Source of the DNA: Aequorivita antarctica
GTDB lineage: Bacteria > Bacteroidota > Bacteroidia > Flavobacteriales > Flavobacteriaceae
Direction of reading: 5' to 3'
DNA length: 64,000 nucleotides
Assembly: GCF_007997155.1 (NCBI RefSeq)
Contig: NZ_VORT01000008.1
Coordinates: 62,001-126,000, forward strand
Shown: piece after piece, positions 49,038-58,501 of the stretch
How positions within the stretch are numbered: the stretch's first letter is position 1
How the letters are laid out: the number at the start of each line of letters is the position of its first letter
Program-made: the position numbers and the translations under genes
The notes under the pieces: generated by a model
Database searches by the model: none
Seen by the model: the letters and a program-made list of their open reading frames with translations, nothing else
Told to the model about the DNA's origin: nothing

Positions 49038-50909
49038 GTGAACTACCTTTCAGTTGAAAATTTATCCAAATCCTTCGGGATGCGGGTTTTGTTTGAAAAT
49101 ATTTCCTTCGGAATAAACGAAGGACAAAAAATAGGCTTTGTAGCCAAAAATGGAACTGGGAAAACTTCCCTTTTGAATATAATTGCTGGAAATGATAAGG
49201 CCGATACAGGCAATGTTGTTTTCAGAAAAGGTTTGAAAATTGCCTATTTGCCGCAAGATCCTGATCTGGACCCCAAGCTTACGGTGGAACAGACCATTTT
49301 TTCTTCGGACAATCCGATCCTTAAAATAATTGAAGCCTACGAACACGCCATAGAAAATCCAGACGATTCGGAAGCCTACCATAAAGCGTTCGACGCAATG
49401 GACGCCAACCACGCCTGGGATTTCGAAACACGCTACAAACAGATTCTATTTAAACTGAAAATGGAAGACCTGCATGCAAAGGTTTCCACACTTAGCGGCG
49501 GACAGAAAAAACGTTTGGCTTTGGCAAATGCCTTGTTAACAAAGCCCGATCTGTTGATTATGGATGAGCCTACCAACCATTTAGATCTGGAGATGATCGA
49601 GTGGCTGGAGAACCTTTTCGCCAAAGAAAATTTCACCCTATTTATGGTTACTCACGACCGTTACTTTTTGGAACGTGTATGTAACGAAATTGTGGAATTG
49701 GATGAAGGAATTCTTTACAGTTACAAAGGAAACTACAGCTACTACCTGGAAAAACGCGACGCACGGATAGAAAACGAAGCCACCGAAACAGGAAAAGCCA
49801 AACAGCTATTTAAAAAAGAATTGGATTGGATGCGCCGTCAACCCAAAGCGCGAACCACCAAGAGCAAAAGCCGGATTGACGATTTCCACGAAATAAAGGA
49901 CCGCGCCAGTAAACGTCGCAACGACCATGAAGTTCAATTGGAACTGAATATGGAGCGTATGGGCACCAAGGTTGTGGAGCTTCACAAAATATCAAAATCG
50001 TTTGGGGACAAAGTTTTGCTGGATAAGTTTGAATACAACTTCAACCGTGGCGAACGGGTTGGAATTATCGGAAAAAACGGAACTGGAAAATCTACTTTTT
50101 TGAATATTTTAACCGGAGCATTAAAACCCGATGGTGGAAAAGTTGTTGTGGGTGAAACTGTTCAGTTTGGGTATTACACCCAAACTGGGATCAACATTAA
50201 AGAAGGCCAAAAAGTGATTGATGTAATCCGTGAATACGGGGATTATATTCCGCTGAAAAAGGGACGGCAGATTTCCGCATCACAGCTTTTGGAGCGTTTT
50301 CTTTTCGATCCAAAAAAGCAATATGACTTTGTTGAAAAGTTGAGCGGAGGTGAACTCAAAAGGCTTTATCTGTGTACCGTTTTAATTAAAAATCCAAACT
50401 TCTTGATTCTCGATGAGCCCACGAACGATCTTGATATTGTAACCTTAAATGTTTTGGAAAGCTTCCTTTTAGACTTTCCGGGCTGTCTTCTGGTTGTAAG
50501 CCACGACCGTTATTTTATGGACAAAATTGTGGACCACCTTTTTGTTTTCCGCGGGAATGCTGAAGTGGAGGATTTCCCAGGAAACTATTCAGATTTTAGA
50601 GTTTATGAAGACAGTAATATTCAGGAAAAACGCGAGGCTAGCGAAACAACGACAAAGGTTAAAAAAGACTGGAAGCAAGATTCCAGCCCTGCGAAACTGA
50701 ATTATAACGAGCAAAAGGAATACAACAAACTGGAGAAGGAAATAGCAAATCTTGAAAAAAACCGCGAGGAACTTCAAAATAAATTCGCCACCGAAAACTG
50801 GAACGGTGCTGAAATTGACAAACAATCCATAAAACTTCAGGAGATTATTGATAAGATTGAAACACAAACCGAACGCTGGTTTGAGCTTTCGTCGAAAATG
50901 GGAGAATAA
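49038..50909 (+). CDS. ABC-F family ATPase (Uup/translation-factor type)
   Basis: The protein has 623 residues and begins with GTG. The first ATPase domain has GFVAKNGTGKTSLLNIIAGN (Walker A), LSGGQKKRLALANAL and LLIMDEPTNHLDLEMIEWLE. The second has GIIGKNGTGKSTFLNILTGA, LSGGELKRLYLCTVLI and FLILDEPTNDLDIVTLNVLE. A linker of about 80 residues and a C-terminal coiled coil (about 555-623, YNKLEKEIANLEKNREELQN) match Uup. It has no membrane segment and acts in the cytoplasm, on ribosomes by family knowledge. The first gene of the plus-strand block, unrelated to the EPS locus. Confidence 0.94.
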   Translation: MNYLSVENLSKSFGMRVLFENISFGINEGQKIGFVAKNGTGKTSLLNIIAGNDKADTGNVVFRKGLKIAYLPQDPDLDPKLTVEQTIFSSDNPILKIIEAYEHAIENPDDSEAYHKAFDAMDANHAWDFETRYKQILFKLKMEDLHAKVSTLSGGQKKRLALANALLTKPDLLIMDEPTNHLDLEMIEWLENLFAKENFTLFMVTHDRYFLERVCNEIVELDEGILYSYKGNYSYYLEKRDARIENEATETGKAKQLFKKELDWMRRQPKARTTKSKSRIDDFHEIKDRASKRRNDHEVQLELNMERMGTKVVELHKISKSFGDKVLLDKFEYNFNRGERVGIIGKNGTGKSTFLNILTGALKPDGGKVVVGETVQFGYYTQTGINIKEGQKVIDVIREYGDYIPLKKGRQISASQLLERFLFDPKKQYDFVEKLSGGELKRLYLCTVLIKNPNFLILDEPTNDLDIVTLNVLESFLLDFPGCLLVVSHDRYFMDKIVDHLFVFRGNAEVEDFPGNYSDFRVYEDSNIQEKREASETTTKVKKDWKQDSSPAKLNYNEQKEYNKLEKEIANLEKNREELQNKFATENWNGAEIDKQSIKLQEIIDKIETQTERWFELSSKMGE

Positions 50910-50912
50910 TTT

Positions 50913-50991
50913 TGCTTTAGGCCTTAAGCTATAGGCCACAGGCATTTCATTAATTCGTATTTTAGCTTACAGCCTAAAGCATACAGCCGTA
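50913..50991. repeat. Heptad repeat forming an inverted pair
   Basis: Left: TGCTTTA, GGCCTTA, AGCTATA, GGCCACA, GGCATTT. Right (50964-50991): AGCTTAC, AGCCTAA, AGCATAC, AGCCGTA. GCTTTAGGCCTTAAGCTA and the reverse complement of the right side agree at 16 of 18, so the two sides can pair. It fills the whole gap between the ABC-F stop and the next start codon. Confidence 0.7.
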
Positions 50992-50995
50992 AAAA

Positions 50996-51772
50996 ATGAT
51001 CCATCAATCAAAAAGCTATATAAAATTCCTTCGCCTTTCCAAAAACAAACACGGGGTACACTCCCCTTTTGTGTTTGATTTGGTGACGAAATGCTTTAAC
51101 GATAAAAAGAAATATCCTGAATATCACATTTTAAAAACCTACCGTCAGGCGTTGTTAAAAGATACTTCAATGATTGAAATGAAGGATTTTGGTCAGGGTT
51201 CGCGAGTTTTTAAAGGCAATGCCCGAAAAGTTTCCGCAGTTGTTAAAAACGCGGGGATGCGTAAGAAACGGCAAAAACTACTATTCCGTTTGGCTAAATA
51301 TTTTAAAAGTGAAAACATACTCGAAATGGGCACTTCCCTGGGTTTGGGAACGGTTGCTTTTTCACTTTCGAATGAATTTGCGGCAATACACACCGTGGAG
51401 GGCTGCCCAAATACTTTGCAAAAAGCACAGGAATATTTTGAAAAATTCAACTTGCATAATATTGCAATCCATCAAGAAGTCTTCAACGATTATATTACTC
51501 AAAACGCTTCAGAAAAATACGATCTAATTTTTATTGACGGCGACCACAATGGTGAACGGACACTGGGCTATTTCAATTCATTATTAAAAAATGTGCACAA
51601 TGATTCCGTCATTATTTTTGACGATATTTACTGGAGCAAGGATATGACGGCGGCCTGGCAGAAAATAATTGCAAATGAAAACGTAAGCGTTAGCATAGAC
51701 ACTTTTCAATGGGGAATGGTTTTTTTTAGAAAAGAACAACCGAAGCAGCATTTTGTGATACGGATTGGTTGA
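50996..51772 (+). CDS. SAM-dependent O-methyltransferase-like protein
   Basis: The protein has 258 residues. IKFLRLSKNKHGVHSPFVFD is the N-terminus typical of a small Bacteroidota family. NILEMGTSLGLGTVAFSLSN is the SAM loop, AIHTVEGCPNTLQKAQEYF the acidic strand, and YDLIFIDGDHNGERTLGYFN the IDGDH motif. SVIIFDDIYWSKDMTAAWQK corresponds to the metal-site region of catechol-type O-methyltransferases. Substrate unknown. A heptad array begins immediately after its stop codon. Confidence 0.82.
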   Translation: MIHQSKSYIKFLRLSKNKHGVHSPFVFDLVTKCFNDKKKYPEYHILKTYRQALLKDTSMIEMKDFGQGSRVFKGNARKVSAVVKNAGMRKKRQKLLFRLAKYFKSENILEMGTSLGLGTVAFSLSNEFAAIHTVEGCPNTLQKAQEYFEKFNLHNIAIHQEVFNDYITQNASEKYDLIFIDGDHNGERTLGYFNSLLKNVHNDSVIIFDDIYWSKDMTAAWQKIIANENVSVSIDTFQWGMVFFRKEQPKQHFVIRIG

Positions 51773-51773
51773 T

Positions 51774-51864
51774 GGAAGTACGAAATACGAAATACGAAGT
51801 ACGAAGTACGAAGTTGGAAGTGCGAAATACAAAGTTGGAAGTGCAAAGTTGGAAGTGCAAAGTT
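51774..51864. repeat. Heptad repeat, 13 units
   Basis: Units in exact phase are GGAAGTA, CGAAATA (2), CGAAGTA (2), CGAAGTT, GGAAGTG, CGAAATA, then CAAAGTT and GGAAGTG alternating. The array starts 2 bp after the methyltransferase stop codon. Its last unit (CAAAGTTTAAAATT, 51858) can pair with AATTTTGAACTTTG at 51907-51920. Confidence 0.9.
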
Positions 51865-51943
51865 TAAAATTAATTTTTCGCTAATTCCTTTTCGCTTGTC
51901 GCTTTAAATTTTGAACTTTGAACTTAATTTGTAACAACCCTCG

Positions 51944-51951
51944 TACCTTTG
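51944..51951 (+). promoter_or_regulatory. -7 box of the LolD/MacB-type ATPase gene
   Basis: TACCTTTG matches TAnnTTTG, 30 bp before the ATG at 51982. A TTTG occurs 23 bp upstream (51917), a little far for the -33 element. Confidence 0.5.
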
Positions 51952-51981
51952 CGTCCTATTAAAGCATATTGAAAATCCACT

Positions 51982-52686
51982 ATGAGTTTAGTAATAAAAA
52001 TTCGAAATATCACCAGAGATTTCCCACTCGGGAATGAAATAGTTAAAGTTTTAAAGGGAATTGATTTGGACATTGAGCGCGGCGAATACGTAGCCTTGAT
52101 GGGACCATCTGGTTCCGGTAAATCCACTTTAATGAATCTTTTGGGATGTTTAGACACGCCCACTTCTGGTAGTTATGAACTCAACGGAAGCGACGTCAGC
52201 AATATGACCGATGACGAATTGGCTGAAATCAGAAACAAGGAAATTGGCTTCGTTTTTCAAACTTTTAACCTCCTACCCCGCACTACTGCATTGGAAAATG
52301 TGGCATTGCCTATGATTTATGCAGGCGCTTCAAAAAGCGAACGTACCGAACGCGCCAAACAAGTTCTAACAGATGTTGGCTTGGCAGACAGAATGGACCA
52401 TAAACCCAACCAACTTTCAGGAGGGCAACGACAGCGTGTGGCCGTTGGCAGGGCTTTGGTAAACCATCCTTCTATTATTTTGGCCGATGAGCCTACAGGA
52501 AATTTAGACTCAAAAACTTCGGAAGAAATAATGAACCTTTTTAACGACATCCACAAAGCAGGAAACACCGTAATTGTGGTAACCCACGAAGAAGAAATAG
52601 CCGAACGCGCCCACCGGATTATCCGTCTTAGAGATGGGGTTGTAGAAAGTGATACTAAGAAGGAAGTTGTGAGTCGTAAGTCGTGA
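51982..52686 (+). CDS. ABC transporter ATP-binding protein (LolD/MacB type)
   Basis: The protein has 234 residues. [20 protein letters not shown] is Walker A in the form typical of LolD and Mac[21 protein letters not shown] the Q-loop, and [20 protein letters not shown] the signature. [13 protein letters not shown] is Walker B, and [14 protein letters not shown] carries the switch His. By family it drives lipoprotein release or efflux with a permease partner, which is not next to it. The last residues (VVSRKS) and the stop codon are encoded by the first units of a GTGAGTC heptad array, so the native C-terminus has probably been replaced. Confidence 0.92.
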   Translation: MSLVIKIRNITRDFPLGNEIVKVLKGIDLDIERGEYVALMGPSGSGKSTLMNLLGCLDTPTSGSYELNGSDVSNMTDDELAEIRNKEIGFVFQTFNLLPRTTALENVALPMIYAGASKSERTERAKQVLTDVGLADRMDHKPNQLSGGQRQRVAVGRALVNHPSIILADEPTGNLDSKTSEEIMNLFNDIHKAGNTVIVVTHEEEIAERAHRIIRLRDGVVESDTKKEVVSRKS

Positions 52687-52724
52687 GTCGTGAGTCGTGA
52701 GTCGTGAGTCGTGAGTCGTGAGTC
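52669..52724. repeat. Heptad repeat GTGAGTC, 8 units
   Basis: GTGAGTC, GTAAGTC, then six perfect GTGAGTC, exact period 7. It overlaps the last 18 bases of the ABC ATPase gene and supplies its stop codon. It is the most regular array in the window. Confidence 0.95.
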
Positions 52725-52770
52725 GAAAAATATTCTTTTAATTTCGCATTTCATATTTTACCTTTGAGCT

Positions 52771-52947
52771 ATGAGCCTCGATTTTTCAAACCCCATCATT
52801 TTAATAATTGGCGGAATTCTCCTCTTAGCCATCCTCTATTTTTGGAACAAGCGCAACGCTACCAATCAGCGCCAGCGTAAAACCAAAAATTTCCGAAGCA
52901 GTTATTACGAAAGGAAAAAGGAACGGGAGAAAGAAAGTGGACAGTAA
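52771..52947 (+). CDS. Small single-pass membrane protein (58 residues)
   Basis: ATG at 52771 opens a frame of 58 codons. SLDFSNPIILIIGGILLLAI followed by LYFWNKR is one transmembrane helix (about residues 8-25) with positive residues on the cytoplasmic side. A very basic tail follows (RQRKTKNFRSSYYERKKERE) and ends KESGQ. Similar small proteins are found in this position in related genomes, but I cannot name a family. The stop codon lies inside the first unit of an AGTAGTT heptad array. Confidence 0.7.
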   Translation: MSLDFSNPIILIIGGILLLAILYFWNKRNATNQRQRKTKNFRSSYYERKKEREKESGQ

Positions 52948-52970
52948 GTAGTAGTTAGTAGTTAGTAAAA
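52943..52970. repeat. Heptad repeat AGTAGTT
   Basis: AGTAAGT, AGTAGTT, AGTAGTT, AGTAAAA in phase. It begins on the stop codon of the small membrane protein gene. Confidence 0.75.
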
Positions 52971-53031
52971 ATAAAAAAGTAGTCTTTGAACCTTCGTCTC
53001 TTCTCGAGGTGCTTTTTAAATGTGTTATTCG

Positions 53032-53039
53032 TAAATTTG
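53032..53039 (+). promoter_or_regulatory. -7 box of the cobalamin adenosyltransferase gene
   Basis: TAAATTTG matches TAnnTTTG, 20 bp before the ATG at 53060. It lies inside the longer frame that opens at 53009, which makes the start at 53060 more likely. Confidence 0.6.
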
Positions 53040-53059
53040 CGCAAAATCTCATACCTATA

Positions 53060-53632
53060 ATGAAAATATACACCAAAACCGGTGATACAGGCACCACGGC
53101 ACTTTTCGGCGGGACACGGGTTCCAAAACACAACATACGCATTGAAAGTTATGGTACTGTTGATGAGCTCAATTCACATCTGGGATTGATCCGCACCCAA
53201 GATATAGATATGCGAAGCAAAGAAATATTGTCGCATATTCAAGATAGATTGTTCACCCTTGGAGCCATTTTAGCCACAGACCCTGCAAAGGCAACCTTAA
53301 AAAGCGGCAAGGAACGCCTAAACATCCCAAAAATAGAAGAAGAAGACATTACCCTTTTGGAAACCGAAATGGACAGCATGAATGATGCCTTGTCAGAGAT
53401 GACACATTTCATTTTGCCTGGTGGAAATACTACCGTGTCATATTGTCACATTGCCCGTACTGTCTGTCGCCGTGCAGAACGTCGCGCAACGTTATTAAAT
53501 GAAAATGAACCAATTAACGAGCGGGTACTGATGTACTTAAACCGACTATCTGACTACCTGTTTGTGCTGGCACGAAAGTTGTCCAAAGACCTCAACGCGG
53601 AAGAGACGCAATGGATCCCAAAAAAACTGTAA
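53060..53632 (+). CDS. Cob(I)alamin adenosyltransferase, PduO type
   Basis: The start at 53060 gives 190 residues beginning KIYTKTGDTGTTALFGGTRV, the family's invariant N-terminal ATP-binding segment; the in-frame ATG at 53009 would place the promoter inside the gene. IESYGTVDELNSHLGLIRTQ and FILPGGNTTVSYCHIARTVC followed by RRAERR complete the PduO signature. The enzyme transfers adenosyl from ATP to cob(I)alamin, making coenzyme B12. It stands alone with its own promoter. Confidence 0.95.
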   Translation: MKIYTKTGDTGTTALFGGTRVPKHNIRIESYGTVDELNSHLGLIRTQDIDMRSKEILSHIQDRLFTLGAILATDPAKATLKSGKERLNIPKIEEEDITLLETEMDSMNDALSEMTHFILPGGNTTVSYCHIARTVCRRAERRATLLNENEPINERVLMYLNRLSDYLFVLARKLSKDLNAEETQWIPKKL

Positions 53633-53723
53633 AATCTCTTTTTAAAACAATAATAAAAAGCTCCTAATAATCAGGCGTTTACATAAGTTCTTTAAAATAT
53701 AGCAGAAATAATTTGGATTTTAC

Positions 53724-53753
53724 TTGACTTTTTGATCTAAAAAATTACTTTTG
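53724..53753 (+). promoter_or_regulatory. Promoter of the DUF2795 gene
   Basis: TTG at 53724, 19 bp, then TACTTTTG at 53746-53753: a full match to the Bacteroidota two-box promoter, 24 bp before the start codon. Confidence 0.75.
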
Positions 53754-53777
53754 CAGAAAATTAAAACCTAAAGTGCT

Positions 53778-53999
53778 ATGTACTGGACATTAGAATTAGC
53801 ATCCTATTTAAGCGATGCACCCTGGCCCGCAACTAAAGATGAATTGATTGATTACGCGATCAGGACCGGTGCTCCACTAGAAGTAGTGGAAAACCTTCAG
53901 GCAATCGAAGATGAGGGAGACTCCTATGACTCTATTGAAGAGATCTGGGCAGACTACCCAACAGACGACGATTATCTCTGGAATGAGGATGAATATTAA
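53778..53999 (+). CDS. DUF2795 family small acidic protein
   Basis: The protein has 73 residues. MYWTLELASYLSDAPWPATK and DELIDYAIRTGAPLEVVENL followed by DSYDSIEEIWADYPTDDDYL is the DUF2795 sequence as found across Bacteroidota. It is very acidic (net charge strongly negative), with no signal peptide. It is well expressed by the look of its promoter. Role not established. It is followed by a terminator at 54034. Confidence 0.9.
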   Translation: MYWTLELASYLSDAPWPATKDELIDYAIRTGAPLEVVENLQAIEDEGDSYDSIEEIWADYPTDDDYLWNEDEY

Positions 54000-54033
54000 T
54001 CCCATTATTTTGGGAAACATTTAAAATAATATA

Positions 54034-54061
54034 AAAAGTCTCTTTTACGAGGCTTTTTTTT
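54034..54061 (+). terminator. Intrinsic terminator after the DUF2795 gene
   Basis: AAAGTCTC/GAGGCTTT stem (one G-T pair) followed by eight or more T. Between it and secA (54062-54223) there is a phrase GGTCGAGCGCAGTTGAGAC typical of dispersed Bacteroidota repeats, and no gene. Confidence 0.8.
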
Positions 54062-54223
54062 ATTTAAAAAGTATTGAAAATAAAGTATTGTTCCCCTGTC
54101 TGGTCGAGCGCAGTTGAGACCCCATTGGCGAACGTAAAACAAAATTGACAAAACTGTGCTGCCCGGCAACACTTCAAAATAAGTAAAGACGCATAATTAT
54201 GCGCCACAACAAAATAAATAATC

Positions 54224-57200
54224 ATGGGAATATTAGATAATGTACTAAAAGTTTTTGTAGGCGATAAATCAAAAAAAGATATAGGCGAAATACAGCCACT
54301 AGTAAACGAAGTAAAAAAACACGAAGCAACAATTGAAAAACTCTCCAATGATGAGCTTCGAGCGAAGTCAGATTTCTTCCGAAAAGAAATAAAAGATGCC
54401 CAAAAGGATGTTCAGGATCAAATCGATGCCCTTGAAAAACAATCAGAGGAAGAGCAGGACATCAACAAAAAAGAAGATCACTACAACCAGATAGACAAAC
54501 TGAAGGACGAGCGCTACGAAATTGAAAAAGCGACCCTTACCAAAATACTTCCCGAAGCTTTTGCCGTGATGAAAGAAACGGCAAAACGCTTTAAAAACAA
54601 CGAAACACTTACGGTTACCGCAAGCCCGTTTGACCGTGAAATTTCCGCTAATAAAGACTACGTAACCCTAGAAGACGACAAAGCCATTTGGAAAAATTCA
54701 TGGGATGCCGCTGGAAAACCCATTACTTGGGATATGGTGCACTACGACGTTCAGCTTATTGGTGGGGTTGCACTTCACGAAGGAAAAGTGGCCGAAATGC
54801 ATACGGGGGAAGGAAAAACCTTGGTTGCAACGCTACCAATGTACCTCAACGCCCTAGCTGGAAACGGCGTTCACCTTGTAACTGTGAACGATTATCTTGC
54901 AAAACGTGATAGCGCATGGATGGCACCATTGTTCGAGTTCCACGGTATGACAGTGGACTGTATAGACAATCACCGCCCCAATTCTGCAGAGAGAAGAAAA
55001 GCTTATTTATCTGATATTACTTACGGAACCAACAACGAATTCGGTTTTGATTACTTGCGCGATAACATGGCCCACGCCCCAGACGATCTTGTGCAGCGTC
55101 CGCACCACTACGCTATTGTGGATGAAGTGGATTCGGTTTTAATTGATGATGCCCGTACACCGCTTATTATTTCTGGTCCCGTGCCCGAAGGCGATCGCCA
55201 CGAATTCAACGAACTAAAACCAAAAATCAATAATATCGTTGAGGTTCAGAAAAAATATTTGACTGGCGTTTTAGCGGAAGCAAAAAAACTAATTAAAGAA
55301 GGCGATGCCAAAGAAGGTGGCTTCCAATTGCTACGTGTATACCGTGGGTTGCCAAAAAATAAAGCATTGATAAAATATCTCTCCGAAGAAGGAGTAAAAC
55401 AAATTCTCCAAAAAACGGAAAACCATTACATGAGCGATAACAACCGCGAAATGCCAAAGGTTGATGCCGAGCTTTATTTTGTAATTGAAGAAAAGAACAA
55501 CCAGATAGAACTTACTGATAAGGGTGTAGATTTCTTGTCTGGTGAAGGCGACCCTGATTTCTTCGTAATGCCAGAAATTGGAACCGAAATAGCAGATATT
55601 GAAAAAAAGGGGCTTCCAAAAGAAGAAGAAGTAGCGCAGAAAGAAGAACTTTTCCGTGAATTCTCTGTGAAAAGTGAACGTATTCATACCATGAACCAGC
55701 TTTTGAAAGCTTACACGCTTTTTGAAAAAGACGATCAGTATGTGGTGATGGAAAACAAAGTAATGATTGTTGATGAACAAACCGGCCGTATTATGGACGG
55801 GCGCCGTTACAGCGACGGACTTCACCAAGCAATTGAAGCAAAAGAGGACGTGAAAATCGAAGCCATGACCCAGACTTTTGCTACAATTACACTTCAGAAT
55901 TACTTCCGTATGTACCGCAAACTTTCGGGAATGACGGGTACTGCGGTTACAGAGGCCGGCGAACTTTGGGAAATCTACAAATTGGATGTGGTTGAAATTC
56001 CAACTAACCGCCCCATTGCACGTTTTGACCGCGAAGATAAAATTTATAAGACAAAAAGAGAAAAATACAACGCTGTTGGCGAAGAGGTAGTTGCACTTTC
56101 ACAAGCAGGACGACCTGTTTTGATTGGTACCACTTCCGTGGAAATTTCAGAATTATTAAGCAGGATGTTGAGCATCCGTAACATTCCCCACAACGTATTG
56201 AACGCGAAACTTCACAAACGTGAGGCAGATATTGTTGCCGAAGCAGGAAAGAGCGGAATCGTAACTATAGCAACCAACATGGCGGGTCGTGGTACGGATA
56301 TTAAATTGAGTGAGGAGGTGAAAAAAGCTGGTGGTCTTGCAATTGTAGGTACCGAGCGTCACGATTCACGTCGCGTGGACAGACAGTTGCGCGGACGTAG
56401 TGGTCGTCAAGGAGATCCGGGAAGCTCACAGTTTTATGTTTCTTTGGAAGACAACTTGATGCGTCTTTTCGGAAGTGAGCGAATTGCAAAAATGATGGAC
56501 CGTATGGGCTTGAAGGAAGGCGAAGTGATACAACACAGTATGATTTCAAAATCCATTGAGCGCGCGCAGAAAAAAGTGGAAGAAAACAACTTCGGAATCC
56601 GAAAAAGATTGTTGGAATATGATGACGTAATGAATGCCCAACGTGAGGTAGTTTACAAACGTAGATATCACGCTCTATTTGGCGACCGTCTTCGCGTGGA
56701 TATAGCAAATATGATTTTTGACACTGCCGAAGTAATTGCCGAAAGCAACAAAATGGCGCAGGATTATAAGAACTTTGAATTTGAGCTCATCCGTTTCTTT
56801 TCCATGAGTTCTCCTATTTCTGAAAAGGAGTTTGAGAAAATGGACAGCAAGGAGATTTCTGGAAAAGTTTATAAAGCCGCTTTTCTTCACTATCAGGATA
56901 AAATGGTGAGCAATGCCGAAATGGCCTTTCCCGTAATCAAAAATGTTTACGAAACACAAAAAGATAAGTACAAGCGAATCCTAGTTCCTTTTACCGATGG
57001 TGTAAAAACATTAAACGTAGCTACTGATCTTGAAAAAGCTTACGAAACTGAAGGAAAACAACTGGTAAACGATTTTGAGAAAAACATCACTTTGGCCATT
57101 ATTGACGATGCCTGGAAAACGCATTTAAGAAAAATGGACGAGTTAAAACAATCTGTACAGCTTGCAGTTCACGAGCAGAAAGATCCATTATTGATCTATA

Positions 57201-57583
57201 AGTTTGAAGCTTTTGAACTTTTTAAAGCAATGATTGAAAAAGTGAACAAAGAGGTAATCTCCTTCCTTTTCAAAGGGGAGCTTCCACAGGAAAATCAACA
57301 GCAAATCCAAGAAGCACGAGAGGTTAAACGAAAAGAAAACCTAAGCGAGCAAAAAGACGAAATACCCAATATGGATGAACGCGCCGCACAGTCGCGTGCC
57401 GCTGGTAATACGCAACCGCAAAACCAACAAGTAACGGAAACCATAGTTCGCGACCGTCCAAAAATTAACCGCAACGATAAAGTGACTATTAAACACGTGA
57501 TGAGCGGAGAGAACAAAACGATGAAATTCAAACAAGCCATCCCGATGCTTGACAAAGGCGATTGGGTGCTTGTGGATGAATAA
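54224..57583 (+). CDS. secA: Preprotein translocase ATPase SecA
   Basis: The protein has 1119 residues, long as usual for Bacteroidota. [20 protein letters not shown] is Walker [21 protein letters not shown] and [19 protein letters not shown] are SecA signatures, and [20 protein letters not shown] with [20 protein letters not shown] lie in the second motor domain. An insertion of about 100 residues after the DEVD region is also common in this phylum. The C-terminus ends [17 protein letters not shown] and lacks the zinc-binding CxCxSGxxxxxC(H/C) motif. It pushes preproteins through SecYEG, including the many secreted proteins encoded here. Confidence 0.98.
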   Translation: MGILDNVLKVFVGDKSKKDIGEIQPLVNEVKKHEATIEKLSNDELRAKSDFFRKEIKDAQKDVQDQIDALEKQSEEEQDINKKEDHYNQIDKLKDERYEIEKATLTKILPEAFAVMKETAKRFKNNETLTVTASPFDREISANKDYVTLEDDKAIWKNSWDAAGKPITWDMVHYDVQLIGGVALHEGKVAEMHTGEGKTLVATLPMYLNALAGNGVHLVTVNDYLAKRDSAWMAPLFEFHGMTVDCIDNHRPNSAERRKAYLSDITYGTNNEFGFDYLRDNMAHAPDDLVQRPHHYAIVDEVDSVLIDDARTPLIISGPVPEGDRHEFNELKPKINNIVEVQKKYLTGVLAEAKKLIKEGDAKEGGFQLLRVYRGLPKNKALIKYLSEEGVKQILQKTENHYMSDNNREMPKVDAELYFVIEEKNNQIELTDKGVDFLSGEGDPDFFVMPEIGTEIADIEKKGLPKEEEVAQKEELFREFSVKSERIHTMNQLLKAYTLFEKDDQYVVMENKVMIVDEQTGRIMDGRRYSDGLHQAIEAKEDVKIEAMTQTFATITLQNYFRMYRKLSGMTGTAVTEAGELWEIYKLDVVEIPTNRPIARFDREDKIYKTKREKYNAVGEEVVALSQAGRPVLIGTTSVEISELLSRMLSIRNIPHNVLNAKLHKREADIVAEAGKSGIVTIATNMAGRGTDIKLSEEVKKAGGLAIVGTERHDSRRVDRQLRGRSGRQGDPGSSQFYVSLEDNLMRLFGSERIAKMMDRMGLKEGEVIQHSMISKSIERAQKKVEENNFGIRKRLLEYDDVMNAQREVVYKRRYHALFGDRLRVDIANMIFDTAEVIAESNKMAQDYKNFEFELIRFFSMSSPISEKEFEKMDSKEISGKVYKAAFLHYQDKMVSNAEMAFPVIKNVYETQKDKYKRILVPFTDGVKTLNVATDLEKAYETEGKQLVNDFEKNITLAIIDDAWKTHLRKMDELKQSVQLAVHEQKDPLLIYKFEAFELFKAMIEKVNKEVISFLFKGELPQENQQQIQEAREVKRKENLSEQKDEIPNMDERAAQSRAAGNTQPQNQQVTETIVRDRPKINRNDKVTIKHVMSGENKTMKFKQAIPMLDKGDWVLVDE

Positions 57584-57606
57584 AAAAATCACAAACTATA
57601 ATACTG

Positions 57607-57642
57607 AAACCCCTTCCTGTACTTGCAAGAGGGGGTTTTTAT
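57607..57642 (+). terminator. Intrinsic terminator after secA
   Basis: AAACCCC.../...GGGGGTTT hairpin followed by T-rich sequence, 24 bp after the secA stop codon. Confidence 0.8.
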
Positions 57643-57733
57643 TTCTATAAACCCCTAATAATGAGGCGTATGTTTATTGCTTTGCTGTTTTTTTTATAAA
57701 TTAGCTTTCTTAACTATCTTAAAATCAACAATC

Positions 57734-58386
57734 ATGAAAAAATTAATTATTTTATTTTCAGCAGCTTCGCTTTGTTTTGTTTCCTGTAAAAATGAAAATA
57801 AAAAAACAACGGAAACTGAAGCGACAATTGTAGCGGATACTACTGTTACTGAAGAGGCAAAAATGATAGAGGAACCCATGGATTCCATTGCTATGCAAAA
57901 GACTTGGGAGGCATATATGACTCCAACTGAACCACACAAAATGATGGCGACCGAGGAAGGCAAATGGAAGGACGAAATGACTTTTTGGATGGGACCTGAT
58001 GCTCCACCGGAAAAAGCAACTGCTACAGAAAACATCAAAATGATTATGGGTGGGCGCTATCAAGTGAGTAATATTACAGGAGAAATGATGGGGATGCCTT
58101 TTGAAGGCCAATCCACACTCGCTTACGACAATGCTACAAAAGAATATATCTCTCTTGGATAGACAATATGGGCACAGGATTAAGTGTAATGCGAGGCAAA
58201 TATGATGAGGCCAGCAAATCTACAACCCTTACAGGCTCCATGGTAGATCCGATGACAGGTAAAGAAAAGCAAATGCGTCAAGTTTATACCATAATAGACG
58301 ATAACACCCGAAAGATGGAAATGTTTGACACCCCTGCTGGAGGGAAAGAAACTAAGAATATGGAAATAATAATGAAGCGAATTTAA
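57734..58386 (+). pseudogene. DUF1579 family lipoprotein gene with a single-base frameshift
   Basis: The frame starts at 57734 (KKLIILFSAASLCFVSCKNE, a lipoprotein signal with Cys at 17). It continues through EAYMTPTEPHKMMATEEGKW and FWMGPDAPPEKATATENIKM to IMGGRYQVSNITGEMMGMPF, all DUF1579-like. At about 58154 the frame breaks after KEYIS. If one base is restored there, the reading continues (T/L)WIDNMGTGLSVMRGKYD and ends NMEIIMKRI at 58386. The expected family sequence is YxSTWIDNMGTG, so this is a one-base deletion and not two genes. It may be a sequencing error or a recent loss. Confidence 0.85.
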
Positions 58387-58411
58387 GTTCTCCAGTATCC
58401 ATAAAAAATTT

Positions 58412-58446
58412 AAATCCCGAGGCAAAAATCTTCGGGATTTCTTTTA
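58412..58446 (+). terminator. Intrinsic terminator after the DUF1579 gene
   Basis: AAATCCCGA/TCGGGATTT perfect 9-bp stem with an 11-base loop, followed by CTTTTATT. Confidence 0.9.
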
Positions 58447-58501
58447 TTCAAAAGAGCTATCTTTAATGAAAATTGCAAAAGAAAAAGATAAAATTTATTT
58501 T

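Noticed and set aside
53009-53059. Earlier ATG for the cobalamin adenosyltransferase
   Set aside because: The added 17 residues do not belong to the family, and the -7 box lies inside them.
58168-58386. Separate 72-codon gene after the DUF1579 frame
   Set aside because: It continues the DUF1579 sequence in another frame, so it is the 3' part of the frameshifted gene.
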